64,000 bases of DNA from CAVQZC01 sp963718315 (lineage in GTDB: Bacteria > Actinomycetota > Thermoleophilia > Gaiellales > JAICJC01), in NCBI GenBank assembly GCA_963718315.1, contig CAVQZC010000007.1:744001-808000 (forward strand). Reading direction: 5' to 3'. Below are positions 1-8,682 of this stretch, in pieces. Numbering within the stretch: position 1 is the stretch's first letter; each line of letters opens with the position of its first letter. Under the pieces are notes generated by a model. The model saw only the letters and a list, made by a program, of their open reading frames with translations, was not told where the DNA came from and searched no databases. Both the position numbers and the translations under genes were made by a program.

Positions 1-238
1 ATGCCTCGGCCTCGTCCCGGCTGGCGGCAATGTCGAGCCGCAGGATCGGGCGGTCGGCCGTGCCCTTGCGTGCGGCGATCCGAGCCGGCCGCTCGCCGAC
101 CTCCACCTCGAGCCCGGCATCCAGCGCCACGTCGCCGCCGTGTCCCGCCAGGTGGAAGGATCCGTCGAGGCCGTGCGGACGGCCCACGGTCCCGACGATC
201 AGGCGGCTGCGGTCTGGGTCAGGCTGCGATCTCGACAT
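1..238 (-). CDS. rimM: RimM, 16S rRNA processing protein (N-terminal part only)
   Basis: RimM assists maturation of the 30S head around ribosomal protein S19. Only the first 79 residues lie in the window; the gene continues beyond base 1. The ATG at 238 gives a start MSRSQPDPDRSR followed by LIVGTVGRPHGLDGSFHL, the typical RimM N-terminal beta-barrel with its G-x-PHGL-G motif. It overlaps the 3' end of the KH-protein gene by 20 bases, and rpsP-KH-rimM is a conserved order. The reading frame is open to the window edge. The identification rests on the motif and the neighbours. Confidence 0.85.
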   Translation of the reverse strand, partial: MSRSQPDPDRSRLIVGTVGRPHGLDGSFHLAGHGGDVALDAGLEVEVGERPARIAARKGTADRPILRLDIAASRDEAEA

Positions 239-452
239 GCACGCGGCGGCCCGAACGCACGGACGACGCCTTGACGACCGTCCGCAGCGAGCGGGCGATC
301 CGGCCCTGCTTGCCGATCACCTTGCCGACATCCTCGGGGTGCACGTGCAGTTCCAGCAGCAGCTCCCCCGACTCGCGCTCCACACGCTCCACCGAGACGT
401 CGTCGGGGTTGTCGACGAGCTCGCGGGCAAGGAACACGAGCAGCTCCTCCAC
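219..452 (-). CDS. khpA: KH-domain RNA-binding protein (KhpA/YlqC type)
   Basis: This is a 77-residue single KH domain protein of the KhpA family, a small RNA-binding protein encoded between rpsP and rimM in many Gram-positive bacteria. The motif EDVGKVIGKQGRIARSLRT contains the GxxG loop (GKQG) that contacts RNA. I chose the GTG at 452 because it sits four bases after the rpsP stop and starts with VEELLVFLARELVDNPDDV, the usual N-terminus; a longer frame running into rpsP would add unrelated sequence. In other species KhpA works with KhpB and affects cell size and division; here that is inferred from family only. Confidence 0.9.
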   Translation of the reverse strand: MEELLVFLARELVDNPDDVSVERVERESGELLLELHVHPEDVGKVIGKQGRIARSLRTVVKASSVRSGRRVHVEIAA

Positions 453-456
453 GGAG

Positions 457-693
457 TTACACCCCTGCGATCTTGAGCAGCTTCGAGACCGTGTGGGTCG
501 GCTGTGCGCCGTTTGCCAGCCACGCACGCGCGCGGTCGGTGTCGATCTCGATCAGCGACGGATCGTGCTGCGGGTTGTAGCGACCGATCGTCTCGAGCGT
601 GCGGCCGTCGCGCGGCACGCGCGAGTCGGCCACGACCACGCGGTAGATCGGGTTCTTGGCGCTGCCATGGCGCGCCAGGCGAATCTTGACCAC
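457..693 (-). CDS. rpsP: 30S ribosomal protein S16
   Basis: This 78-residue protein is S16 of the small ribosomal subunit. It begins MVKIRLARHGSAKNPIYRVVVADSR, followed by GRTLETIGRYNP, the family signature. The start is a GTG one base after the ffh stop, with a GGAGGT ribosome binding site lying inside the last codons of ffh, so translation is probably coupled to ffh. The length is normal for compact actinobacterial S16. It lies at the head of the rpsP-khpA-rimM group. Confidence 0.97.
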   Translation of the reverse strand: MVKIRLARHGSAKNPIYRVVVADSRVPRDGRTLETIGRYNPQHDPSLIEIDTDRARAWLANGAQPTHTVSKLLKIAGV

Positions 694-694
694 A

Positions 695-2023
695 TTACCT
701 CCGTTGTAGACCGGGAAACTGCGGCATCTTACCCTGAGCCACCTGTTTCATCATCCGCTGCATCTGGCGGAACTGGGTCAGGAGCTGGTTCACCGACTGC
801 ACGTTGGTGCCGCTGCCGGCGGCGATCCGGCGCCTGCGGCTGCCGTCGATCAGCTTGGGATTGCGCCGCTCGGCGGGCGTCATCGACAGGATGATCGCCT
901 CCACCCGGCCCAGATCCTTCTCGTCCACCTTCATGTTGCGCACCTGGCGGCCGACGCCCGGCACCATCCCCAGCAGGCCGGCGAGGCCGCTGCCCGACGC
1001 CATCTTGCGCACCTGGTTCAGCTGCCCCAGAAAGTCGTCGAGCGTGAACTCCGACTTGCGGATCTTGGCCTCGAGCTCGGCGGCCTCGTTCTCGTCGTAC
1101 TGCTCCTGCGCCCGCTCGATCAGCGACATGACGTCGCCCATGCCGAGGATCCGCGAGGCCATCCGGTCGGGGTGGAACTCCTCCAGCTGGTCGAGCTTCT
1201 CGCCGACCGACACGAACTTGATCGGCTTGCCGGTGACCGCCCGCACCGCCAGCGCCGCACCGCCGCGGGCGTCGCCGTCCAGCTTGGTCAGCACGACGCC
1301 GTCGTAGTCGACAGCGTCGGCAAACGCCTCGGCCGTGGTCACCGCATCCTGGCCGGTCATCGAGTCGAGCACGAGCAGCACGTTCTGCGGCTTGGTGGCG
1401 GCCTTGATCCGCACCAGCTCGTCCATCATCTCCTTGTCGATGTGCAGGCGGCCCGCGGTGTCGACGATGACCACGTCGCGGCCCTGCGCCTTGGCCTGCT
1501 CGATGCCCCAGACGGCCGTCTCGACCGGGTCCTCGGTGCCCCGCTCGTAGACCGGCACCTGCAGCGACTTGCCGAGCGTCTGCAGCTGCTGGATCGCCGC
1601 CGGCCGGTAGACGTCGCAGGCCACCATCGCCGGGCGCTTCTTCTGCTTGGCCAGCAGCCGCGCCAGCTTGCCGCAGGTGGTCGTCTTGCCGGAGCCCTGC
1701 AGGCCGGCCATCAGGATCACGGTCGGCGGCCGGTTGCTGAACGAGAGCTTGGTGCCGGCCGTGCCCATCAGCTCGGTCAGCTCCTCGTGCACGATCTTGA
1801 CCACCTGCTGGCCCGGGGTCAGGCTCTCGAGCACATCGGCGCCGAGGCAGCGCTCGCGCACCTTGGCGACGAAGTCCTTGACGACGGCGAAGTTGACGTC
1901 GGCCTCGAGGAGCGCGAGGCGGATCTCGCGCATGGCCTTGTTGATGTCGTCCTCGGACAGGCGGCCCTTGCCGCGGAGGCCGTCGAGGGTGGCGCCGAGC
2001 CGGTCGGAAAGCGAGTCGAACAT
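695..2023 (-). CDS. ffh: Signal recognition particle GTPase Ffh
   Basis: Ffh is the 54-kDa-type protein of the signal recognition particle; it binds signal peptides and SRP RNA and delivers ribosomes to FtsY at the membrane. The 442-residue product has the N domain (MFDSLSDRLGATLDGLRGKG), the G domain with P-loop GLQGSGKTTT and the DTAGRLHID and TKLDGDARGG motifs, then a C-terminal methionine-containing M domain with the helical RNA-binding motif near SRRRRIAAGSGT and a QMQRMMKQ stretch. I chose ATG 2023 because it matches the family N-terminus; the frame is open upstream but that part is not conserved. ftsY lies immediately upstream on the same strand, separated by a structured gap. Confidence 0.97.
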   Translation of the reverse strand: MFDSLSDRLGATLDGLRGKGRLSEDDINKAMREIRLALLEADVNFAVVKDFVAKVRERCLGADVLESLTPGQQVVKIVHEELTELMGTAGTKLSFSNRPPTVILMAGLQGSGKTTTCGKLARLLAKQKKRPAMVACDVYRPAAIQQLQTLGKSLQVPVYERGTEDPVETAVWGIEQAKAQGRDVVIVDTAGRLHIDKEMMDELVRIKAATKPQNVLLVLDSMTGQDAVTTAEAFADAVDYDGVVLTKLDGDARGGAALAVRAVTGKPIKFVSVGEKLDQLEEFHPDRMASRILGMGDVMSLIERAQEQYDENEAAELEAKIRKSEFTLDDFLGQLNQVRKMASGSGLAGLLGMVPGVGRQVRNMKVDEKDLGRVEAIILSMTPAERRNPKLIDGSRRRRIAAGSGTNVQSVNQLLTQFRQMQRMMKQVAQGKMPQFPGLQRR

Positions 2024-2247
2024 GCGATGAAGCCTAGATCGTTGAGTCCAAATCGGCGTGATCACTGGGCGAGCGCGAACCCCAGCCTGGGGCTGGCCGC
2101 AGGGAGCGTGCGTGCTGGTAGCACGTGCGCTCCACGTGGACTGACCCAGGCGACGGTTCGCGCCGCAGCGAGGCCGGCTGATCGCGGGCGAAGCCCGCAC
2201 TCAGTCGGAACTCGCGACCAGTGACGCGAGGATTTGAACTCACCGAT
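2024..2247. repeat. ftsY-ffh intergenic gap with strong stem-loops
   Basis: This 224-base gap contains no convincing gene. It holds three short perfect hairpins with triloops: 2082-2096 (CCAGCC/GGCTGG), 2111-2125 (CGTGCT/AGCACG) and 2184-2198 (GCGGGC/GCCCGC). The second is extended by a flanking GGAGCG/CGCTCC pair at 2103-2108 and 2128-2133; the two bases between pair as G-U in a rightward RNA but clash as C-A in a leftward RNA. It could be an intergenic palindromic repeat, a terminator/antiterminator or an unannotated RNA. It does not show the conserved SRP RNA core, so I do not call it ffs. Confidence 0.5.
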
Positions 2248-3246
2248 CTAGTCTGCGACCGAACCGTCGCCGAACAGGGCGCGCGCGAACTCCTCGGCGT
2301 CGAACGGCCGCAGATCCTCGATGCCCTCGCCGATCCCGATCAGCTTGACCGGGATCCCCAGCTCGTGGGCGATCGCGATCGCGATCCCGCCCTTGGCCGT
2401 GCCGTCCAGCTTGGTCAGGATCAGGCCGGAGACGTCGACCGCCTCGGCGAACAGCCGCGCCTGCTGGAGGCCGTTCTGGCCGGTCGTCGCGTCGATCGTC
2501 AGCAGCACCTCGTGGGGCGCGCCCTCGATCCGCTGGGCGATCACGCGGTGGATCTTGCGCAGCTCGTCCATCAGGTGGCTCTGTGTGTGGAGCCGCCCGG
2601 CCGTGTCGATGATGACCACGTCGCGGCCGCGGGCCTGGGCAGCGGCGATCGAGTCGAACGCCACGGCGGCCGGGTCGGCGCCCGACTGCGACGACACGAA
2701 GTCGGCGCTCGCCCGCTCGGCCCATGCCTCCAACTGCTCCCCGGCCGCCGCCCGGAAGGTGTCCGCAGCCCCGATCACGCAGGTCAGCCCGGCCTCCCGA
2801 AGACGCCAGGCGACCTTGCCGATCGAGGTCGTCTTGCCGGTGCCGTTGACGCCCGAGACGAGCAGCACCGAGGGCTTGTGGCTGACATCGATCCGCGGAT
2901 CCGCGGCCGGGGTCATCATCTCGGCCACGATCTCGGTCAGGCGGCGGGACAGGTCGTCGGCCGTGCGCAGCGAGCCGGCGTCGGCCTCCGCCTCCAGCCG
3001 CTCGATCATCGTGACGGTGGCGGGGACCCCGCAGTCGGCGAGGATCAGCGCCTCCTCGAGCCGTTCCCAGACCTCGGTGTCGGCAGGGTTGAACACCACC
3101 GCCGAGAGCTGCTGGGTCATCGCCCGCCGGCTCTTGCCCAGGCTGTCGCGCATCCGACGGAAGAGGCCCGCGCGCTGCTCGGCGTCCTCCGGGTGCTCGA
3201 CCGGCGCTCGTCCGGTCATGAACATCTGATCCCAGCTCCTGGCCAT
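2248..3246 (-). CDS. ftsY: Signal recognition particle receptor FtsY
   Basis: FtsY is the membrane-associated SRP receptor GTPase that docks Ffh-ribosome complexes at the translocon. The 332-residue product has an N domain (about 40-115), a P-loop GVNGTGKTTSIGK, DTAGRLHTQ and TKLDGTAKGG, with the FtsY-type C-terminus GIGEGIEDLRPFDAEEF. It lacks the long acidic A domain of E. coli FtsY, as is common in Gram-positives. ATG 3246 is chosen because upstream sequence in this frame overlaps the divergent dehydrogenase gene. The start is only 24 bases from that divergent gene. Confidence 0.96.
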   Translation of the reverse strand: MARSWDQMFMTGRAPVEHPEDAEQRAGLFRRMRDSLGKSRRAMTQQLSAVVFNPADTEVWERLEEALILADCGVPATVTMIERLEAEADAGSLRTADDLSRRLTEIVAEMMTPAADPRIDVSHKPSVLLVSGVNGTGKTTSIGKVAWRLREAGLTCVIGAADTFRAAAGEQLEAWAERASADFVSSQSGADPAAVAFDSIAAAQARGRDVVIIDTAGRLHTQSHLMDELRKIHRVIAQRIEGAPHEVLLTIDATTGQNGLQQARLFAEAVDVSGLILTKLDGTAKGGIAIAIAHELGIPVKLIGIGEGIEDLRPFDAEEFARALFGDGSVAD

Positions 3247-3270
3247 GGTGCGACATCGTAGAGTGGCGCC

Positions 3271-4185
3271 GTGTCGTCCGTCCCCATCGCCGAGGTGCGC
3301 AGCAGGCTGGAGGAGCGCGCAGCGCAGCTCGGGCTCGACGCCCCGGACGCTGCGCTGCTCGCCGACCAGCTGCTCGACGCGGAGCTCTGCGGCGCCTCCT
3401 CCCACGGCGTCGAACGGATGCGCTGGATGCACCAGCGGGGACGCCGGGGCGGCGGCCAGGTGCGCTTGATCGAGCGCGGAGACGGGATCGCCCGCTACGA
3501 CGGCGCCGGAACGCTCGGCTTCATCAGTCTTGCCCGGGCGCTCGACGCCGAGCTGGCCGAGCCGGTCACCGGCGCCCGGCTGGTCACCATCTCGCACTGC
3601 TTCCCGACCGGGCGGCTGGGCTACTTCGCCGAGCGGGCGGCACGGTCCGGCGTCGTCTGCCTGCTGACCGCCACCTCCGTTCCGCGGATCATGCACCACG
3701 ACGGCGGCCCGCCGATCGTGGGCACGAACCCCTTCTGCCTGGGCCTGCCCGGCGATCCCGACCCAACCGTGGTCGACGTCTCGATGGGACGCGTCACGTT
3801 CGGGGGAGTGCTGGCCGCCGACGCAGCGGGCGACCGGCTGCCAGAGCTCTCGGCGGCCCAGCCGGACGGCACCGAGACGCGCGACCCCAGGGACGTGCTG
3901 GAGGATCGCGCCGGCATTCTGCCGATGGGCGGCGACCAGGCCTACAAGGGGTTCGCGCTGGCCCTGCTCGTCGACCTGCTCGGCGGCGCGCTGCTCGGCA
4001 CCGACGGGTACGGCGCGGTCGCCTTGCTCGCCAGGCCGCAGGCGGAGCCGGTGGCGGGGCTCCGCTCAGCGCTGGAGGGCCGGCGGATGCCGGGCGACGG
4101 GACGGTGGCGCGGCGGACGGCGGCCACGGCGCGCGGAACGGTCGACCTGCCCGACGACCTGTGGGAGTGGCTGGCCCCGCGGTAG
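3271..4185 (+). CDS. Malate/L-lactate dehydrogenase family (Ldh_2) oxidoreductase
   Basis: This 304-residue protein belongs to the Ldh_2 family of NAD(P)-dependent 2-hydroxyacid or imine reductases (YlbC, AllD, DpkA relatives), which differ in fold from classical Rossmann dehydrogenases. Supporting motifs are ELCGASSHGVERM near residues 36-50, GTNPFCLGLPGD, VVDVSMGRVTFGG, and ILPMGGDQAYKGFALALLVDLLGG. It is slightly shorter than the usual 330-350 residues. The GTG start at 3271 fits the divergent arrangement with ftsY. The substrate cannot be predicted. It is the only rightward gene in this part of the housekeeping block, and its 3' end meets smc head to head with one base between stops. Confidence 0.8.
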   Translation: MSSVPIAEVRSRLEERAAQLGLDAPDAALLADQLLDAELCGASSHGVERMRWMHQRGRRGGGQVRLIERGDGIARYDGAGTLGFISLARALDAELAEPVTGARLVTISHCFPTGRLGYFAERAARSGVVCLLTATSVPRIMHHDGGPPIVGTNPFCLGLPGDPDPTVVDVSMGRVTFGGVLAADAAGDRLPELSAAQPDGTETRDPRDVLEDRAGILPMGGDQAYKGFALALLVDLLGGALLGTDGYGAVALLARPQAEPVAGLRSALEGRRMPGDGTVARRTAATARGTVDLPDDLWEWLAPR

Positions 4186-4186
4186 G

Positions 4187-7100
4187 TCAGGCGGACTCGA
4201 GCGCGGCCTCGTGCAGCGAGGGCTCGCTCGGCATCCGCCGCGACAGCACCTTCGACTCGCCGTCGCCGGCCATCGTCACGCCGTAGAGCACGTCGGCGAC
4301 CTCCATCGTCCGCCGCTGGTGCGTGATGACGATGAACTGCGCCTTGTGCTGGTAGGCGCGCAGCAGCTCCAGGAAGCGGTCGATGTTGGCGTCGTCGAGG
4401 GCGGCCTCGACCTCGTCCAGCACGTAGAACGGCGACGGCTTCGTCAGCAGCAGCGAGAACAGGAACGCGATCGCCGTCAGTGACTTCTCGCCACCCGACA
4501 GCAGCGACAGGGAGTCGATCCGCTTGCCGGCAGGCCGCACCTCGAGCTCGATCCCGGCCGCGTGATCGACGAGGGGCTCAGCGTCCTCCTCCTCGTCTCC
4601 CGTCGGCCGGAGCCGCGGAAACCACCTCTGGCTCGGTCAGCCGGAGCCGCCCGCGGCCGCCGGGGAAGAGCGTCCCGATCACCTCGGCGAAGTTCTTCGC
4701 CACCGAGTCGAACGTGGCCGCGAACCGCTGGTCGATGGTGGCCGTCAGGTCGCGGATCAGCCGCCGCAGCTCGGTCAGCGACTTCTCCAGGTCGTCGCAC
4801 TGCCGGGTGAGGTCGTCGGCCCGCACCTTCTCGGCCTCGTACTCCTCCTGGGCCAGCGGGTTGACCGCGCCCAGGCTTGCCCGCCGCCGCTCGAGCCGTT
4901 CCAGGCGCGCCGCCGTGGCGGCGGCATCGTCGACCGACAGCGGCTCCTCGAGCTCGTCCACGTCGAGCTGGTGCGATGCCGCGATCTCTGCCCGGCGGCG
5001 TCCCAGCTCCGACATCCGCTCCTCGCAGCGGGCCAGCGAGACCTCGACCTCGGTCACCGCCGCGGCCGCCTCGCGCGCCCGTGCCCGCGCCTCGGCCTCG
5101 GCCGTCGCACACGCATTCAGCTCGGCCGCCAGCGACGTCGCCCGCTGCTCGATCGCAGCCACACCCGCCCGCGCCGGCTCGGCGAGTGCGAGCGCCGCCT
5201 GCGATACCCGGGCGAGCTGCTCGATCACCGCTGCGGCGGTCGGTGCCATCTCGCGCGCCTCCGCGACCATCTGCCGGCAGCGCACGGCACCGGCGTCTGC
5301 GGTGTCGGCCGCGTCGCGCAGCCGCTTCGCATCCCCCCGCGCACGCGCCTCGCGCTCCCCCAGGGCGGCGACCTGGGCAGCCAGCCGCGCCGCCTCGTCG
5401 GCCAGCCGGCGCCGGGTCAGCTCCAGGGCCGCGTGGCGCTCGTCGGCCGCCCGGGCCCGCTCTCGCCGCTCGGCCAGCTCCGTCTCGCCGGCGGCCGCGG
5501 TGCCCGCCAGCTCAGCGATCTTCGCCCGTTCCAGCTCCAGGTCGCGTTCGGCCAGATCGCGTGCCGCATCGGCTCGCGCCAGCTCGTCGGCCATCTGGTC
5601 GCGCCGGCCGGCGGCGACCCGCGCGGCCTCCGACAGCTCCGACTCCAGCCGCCGTGCGTCTCGCAGCAAACCACGGGCCTCCTGCTCGGCGGCTGCCGCC
5701 CGCGCCGCGTCCGCCTCGGCCTGCTCGGCATGCTCCGCCAGCACCGCCGCCTCCGACTGCAGCCGCTCCACCGCAGCCCCAGCCCGGTCGCGCTCTGCAC
5801 GAGCAGCCAGCAGCGCCGCCTCGCCGGCGTCTCCGGTGCGCCAGAGCTCACCACGATCGGCGTCATAGCCGGCGCCGTCGATGGTGACGGCGACCCCTGA
5901 GGACACGACACTGAGATCCTCGACCACCCAGATTCCGTCGACCAGCCACGCCAGGTCGGGGTCGGTGACCGTCGCCACCTCGGCCAACGGCCGCGCATCC
6001 GAGGTCGGCAGCGAGGCCTCCGAGGCATTCCTTTGCCCGCCGACCACCACCGCCAGCTCGCCGTCACCCTCCGCGAGCAGCTCCAGGCCGCCTTCCAGGT
6101 GCTCAGCGATCACGGCACCGGCCCGCCACCCCAGCGCGGCCGCGACGGCCCGCTCGTAGCCAGGCTCGGCAACGACTCCGGAGATGACCAGCCGCCGCCC
6201 GGCCTCGCGCAGCGCCCGGGCCGCAGGAGGCAGCCCGTCGCCGCGTTCGAGCGCCAGGTCCAGCGACCGCAGCCGGTCACGGGTCAGGTCGAGCTCCTGG
6301 GACACCTTGCCCGCTGCCAGGCGCGCCTCGCCGGCGCGGCTGCGTGCGGCCTCGGCCGCCGTCTCGTTCTCGACGCAGGCCGCGGCGGCGTGTTCCAGGG
6401 TCTCGCGGGCCTGCTCCAGATCGGCCTGCACCGCGCGCGCCTGGGACTCCGCCTCGTGCACCGTCTCACCCGACACCGGGCCGTCGCCCGTCAGGGCACC
6501 CAGGCGAGCCTCCAGCTCGGCTGCACGCCCGGCGGACGCCTCGGCATCGCGCCGGATCGTGGCCGCACGCCCCTCGGCCTCGGCCAGCGCACGTTTCGCG
6601 TCGAGGGCAACCGCCAGCTCCGCCTCGGCGGCAGCCGCTGCCTCGTCGGCGGCGCCTCCATCGCCGGTGGCCAGCGCAGCCGCCTCGGCGACATGCTGCT
6701 CGGCGGCCGTGTCCGCCTCCACTGCCTCGGCTCGCATCCGTTCGGCGTCGTGCTCCAGCCGGTCGGCGTCGGCCTCCCGGCGGCCGGCGCCGCGCTCCAG
6801 GGCGGTGGCCGCCCGCTCGATTCGCTGGCCGCGCTCGGCGGCCTGCCCTCTCGCCGTCTCGAACGCGTAGAACGCGCGGGCGGCACGCTCCTGCGCCGAC
6901 GCCAGGCCGGTCAGCTCCTCCTCGGCCCGCGACCGGCGTGCCGAGATCTCGGCCACCTCGCGCTCGACGCCGCCGCTGCCGGCGGCGGCCGTCTCGTGCC
7001 GCGCGCGCAGGTCGTCAACCTGCCGCCGCTCGTTGAGCAGCTCCGACGACAGCAGCAGGATCCGGCCGTTCGCGATCTCCGAGCCCAGCTTGGCGGCCCG

Positions 7101-7739
7101 CTCAGCGGCCGTCGCCTGCATCGACAGCGGCCGCAGCCGCGCTTTCACCTCGCGCTCCAGGTCGCGGGCGCGGTCGAGCTCCGCCGCGACCCGGGTCAGC
7201 TTCGCCTCGGCGCGCGACCGGCGCCGCTGGTACTTGCCCAGGCCGGCGGCCTCCTCGACGAAGCGGCGCCGCTCGTGGGGCTTGGAGAGCAGGATCTCCT
7301 CGACCTTGCCCTGGCCGATGACCGAGTGCATCTCGCGGCCGAGGCCGGTGTCGGACAGCAGCTCGAGCACGTCCAGCCGGCGCACCCGAGCGCGATTCAC
7401 GAAGTACTCGCTCTCACCGTCGCGGTACAGCCGGCGCATGACGGAGACCTCGCCGAACTCCAGCGGCAGCGTCTGGCACTCGTTGTCGAGCACCAGCTCG
7501 ACCTCGCAGACGCCCGCCTGCGGCCGCGAGTCGGTGCCGCTGAACAGCACGTCCTGGCCGGTCGGCGCCCGCAGCTGGGCCGGCGACTGGGCCGCCATCG
7601 CCCACTGCAGGCCGTCGGCGATGTTGGACTTGCCGCTCCCGTTGGGGCCCACCACGACCGCGATGCCCGGCTCGAAGCGCAGCTCGACACCGTGGGCGAA
7701 GGACTTGAAACCGCGTAGCCGGAGTGCCTTCAGATGCAT
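4187..7739 (-). CDS. smc: Chromosome segregation ATPase SMC (one apparent frameshift)
   Basis: SMC is the condensin ATPase that compacts and resolves the chromosome with ScpA and ScpB, both encoded at the other end of this window. The product, 1183 residues after correction, has Walker A GPNGSGKSN at 31-39, long coiled coils around a hinge near the middle (about 490-620), and C-terminal LSGGEKSL and FYVLDEVEAALDD. The reading frame breaks near 4599-4601: the minus-strand run GGG reads through to a stop at 4578, while removing one G restores an acidic linker and the ATPase head. A single-base insertion error is the simplest explanation, since a head-less SMC should not function. Confidence 0.93.
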
Positions 7740-7761
7740 CGTGCCGTGATGTCCTTCCCGA

Positions 7762-8397
7762 TCAGAGCTCGCTCATCCCGGCCAGCGCTTCCCTGGCCGC
7801 CGCCTGCTCGGACGCCTTCTTGCTGGCCCCCGAGCCCCGGCCCAGCTCCCGCCCGTCCACCAGCGCCGCCGTCGTGAACGTCCGCTGATGGTCGGGGCCC
7901 GAGACCTCGACCACGGAATAGGTTACCGACCCGCCCCGACGTGCCAGCTCCTCCTGGAGAACTGTCTTGAAATCGACGTGCCGTTCGCTGGCGTAGGCCA
8001 CGCGGTCTGCGAAGGCCTCAACGACTGCCGGAGCGACCCGGTCGTAGCCGAAGGCGACGAAGCAGCCGCCGATCGCCGCCTCGACCAGCGCGGCCATGAC
8101 GCTGTCGGAGGCGGCCAGCGACGGCGCCGACACGGCCGCCTCGCCTCCCCGCCGCTCCCCCTCGGCCAGCAGGTCGGCGTCCAGGCCGAGCGCCCGCGCC
8201 GCAATGGCGCAACTCGGTCGGGACACGGCGTTGGCGCGGATCCGCGCCAGGTCGCCCTCCGGGCGGTCGGGGAACCGCACGAAGAGGTGCGAGGCGATCG
8301 CCAGGCCGAGCACGCTGTCACCCAGGAACTCCAGCCGCTCGTACGAGGCGGTCCTCGGCTCCACCCACGAGGTGTGGGTGAAGACGGTCTGGCGCAA
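7762..8397 (-). CDS. rnc: Ribonuclease III
   Basis: RNase III cleaves double-stranded RNA in rRNA precursors and some mRNAs. The 211-residue frame contains the signature YERLEFLGDSVLGLAI (catalytic E and D), a second acidic cluster near MAALVEAAIGG, and a C-terminal double-stranded RNA binding domain (DFKTVLQEELARRGG to SKKASEQAAAREAL). The start is uncertain: TTG 8397 is the first recognised initiation codon in frame, yet the conserved stretch RRLIEALPAEL lies just upstream and stays open to the acpP stop, so translation may begin at a CTG or by coupling to acpP. It sits between acpP and smc, a conserved order. Confidence 0.93.
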   Translation of the reverse strand: MRQTVFTHTSWVEPRTASYERLEFLGDSVLGLAIASHLFVRFPDRPEGDLARIRANAVSRPSCAIAARALGLDADLLAEGERRGGEAAVSAPSLAASDSVMAALVEAAIGGCFVAFGYDRVAPAVVEAFADRVAYASERHVDFKTVLQEELARRGGSVTYSVVEVSGPDHQRTFTTAALVDGRELGRGSGASKKASEQAAAREALAGMSEL

Positions 8398-8440
8398 CTC
8401 GGCCGGGAGCGCCTCTATCAGCCGGCGCAGCGAGGCGCCG

Positions 8441-8680
8441 CTAGGCGTGCGTGGTGACGTAGTCGACGGCCTGGCCCACCGTCTCGATCTTCTGCGCGTC
8501 CTCGTCGGAGATCTTCACACCGAACTGATCCTCCAGCTCCATGATCAGCTCCACCAGGTCGAGCGAGTCGGCGTCGAGGTCGCCCTGAAAGCTCGCAGCC
8601 TCGGTCACCTGGCCCTCGTCGACTCCGAGCTGCTCCACAAGGATCCCTCTCACACGCTGGAACGCCTCGTCTCGGTTCAT
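8441..8680 (-). CDS. acpP: Acyl carrier protein
   Basis: The 79-residue acidic helical protein carries growing acyl chains in fatty-acid synthesis. The phosphopantetheine attachment site is Ser39 in DADSLDLVEL. It is separated from plsX by two bases and followed by rnc, the classical plsX-acpP-rnc order (fab genes are absent). Its close partner in function is plsX, which uses acyl-ACP. Length and charge are typical. Confidence 0.97.
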   Translation of the reverse strand: MNRDEAFQRVRGILVEQLGVDEGQVTEAASFQGDLDADSLDLVELIMELEDQFGVKISDEDAQKIETVGQAVDYVTTHA

Positions 8681-8682
8681 CT

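Noticed and set aside
1172..2224. Long open frame opposite ffh, and similar ones opposite smc (6033-7718), plsX (8854-10047), recG (11984-14875), aroF (35175-36734), the Wzy-like gene (43660-44910) and the flippase (53351-55603)
   Set aside because: They are low-complexity Arg/Ala/Pro/Gly or His/Gln/Arg-rich translations that mirror real genes in GC-rich DNA, and none shows a family motif.
2220..2250. A tRNA T-arm-like string (gatttgaactc on the plus strand) at the end of ftsY
   Set aside because: The T stem does not pair well, and the remaining arms would have to lie inside the ftsY coding sequence; no anticodon arm was found.
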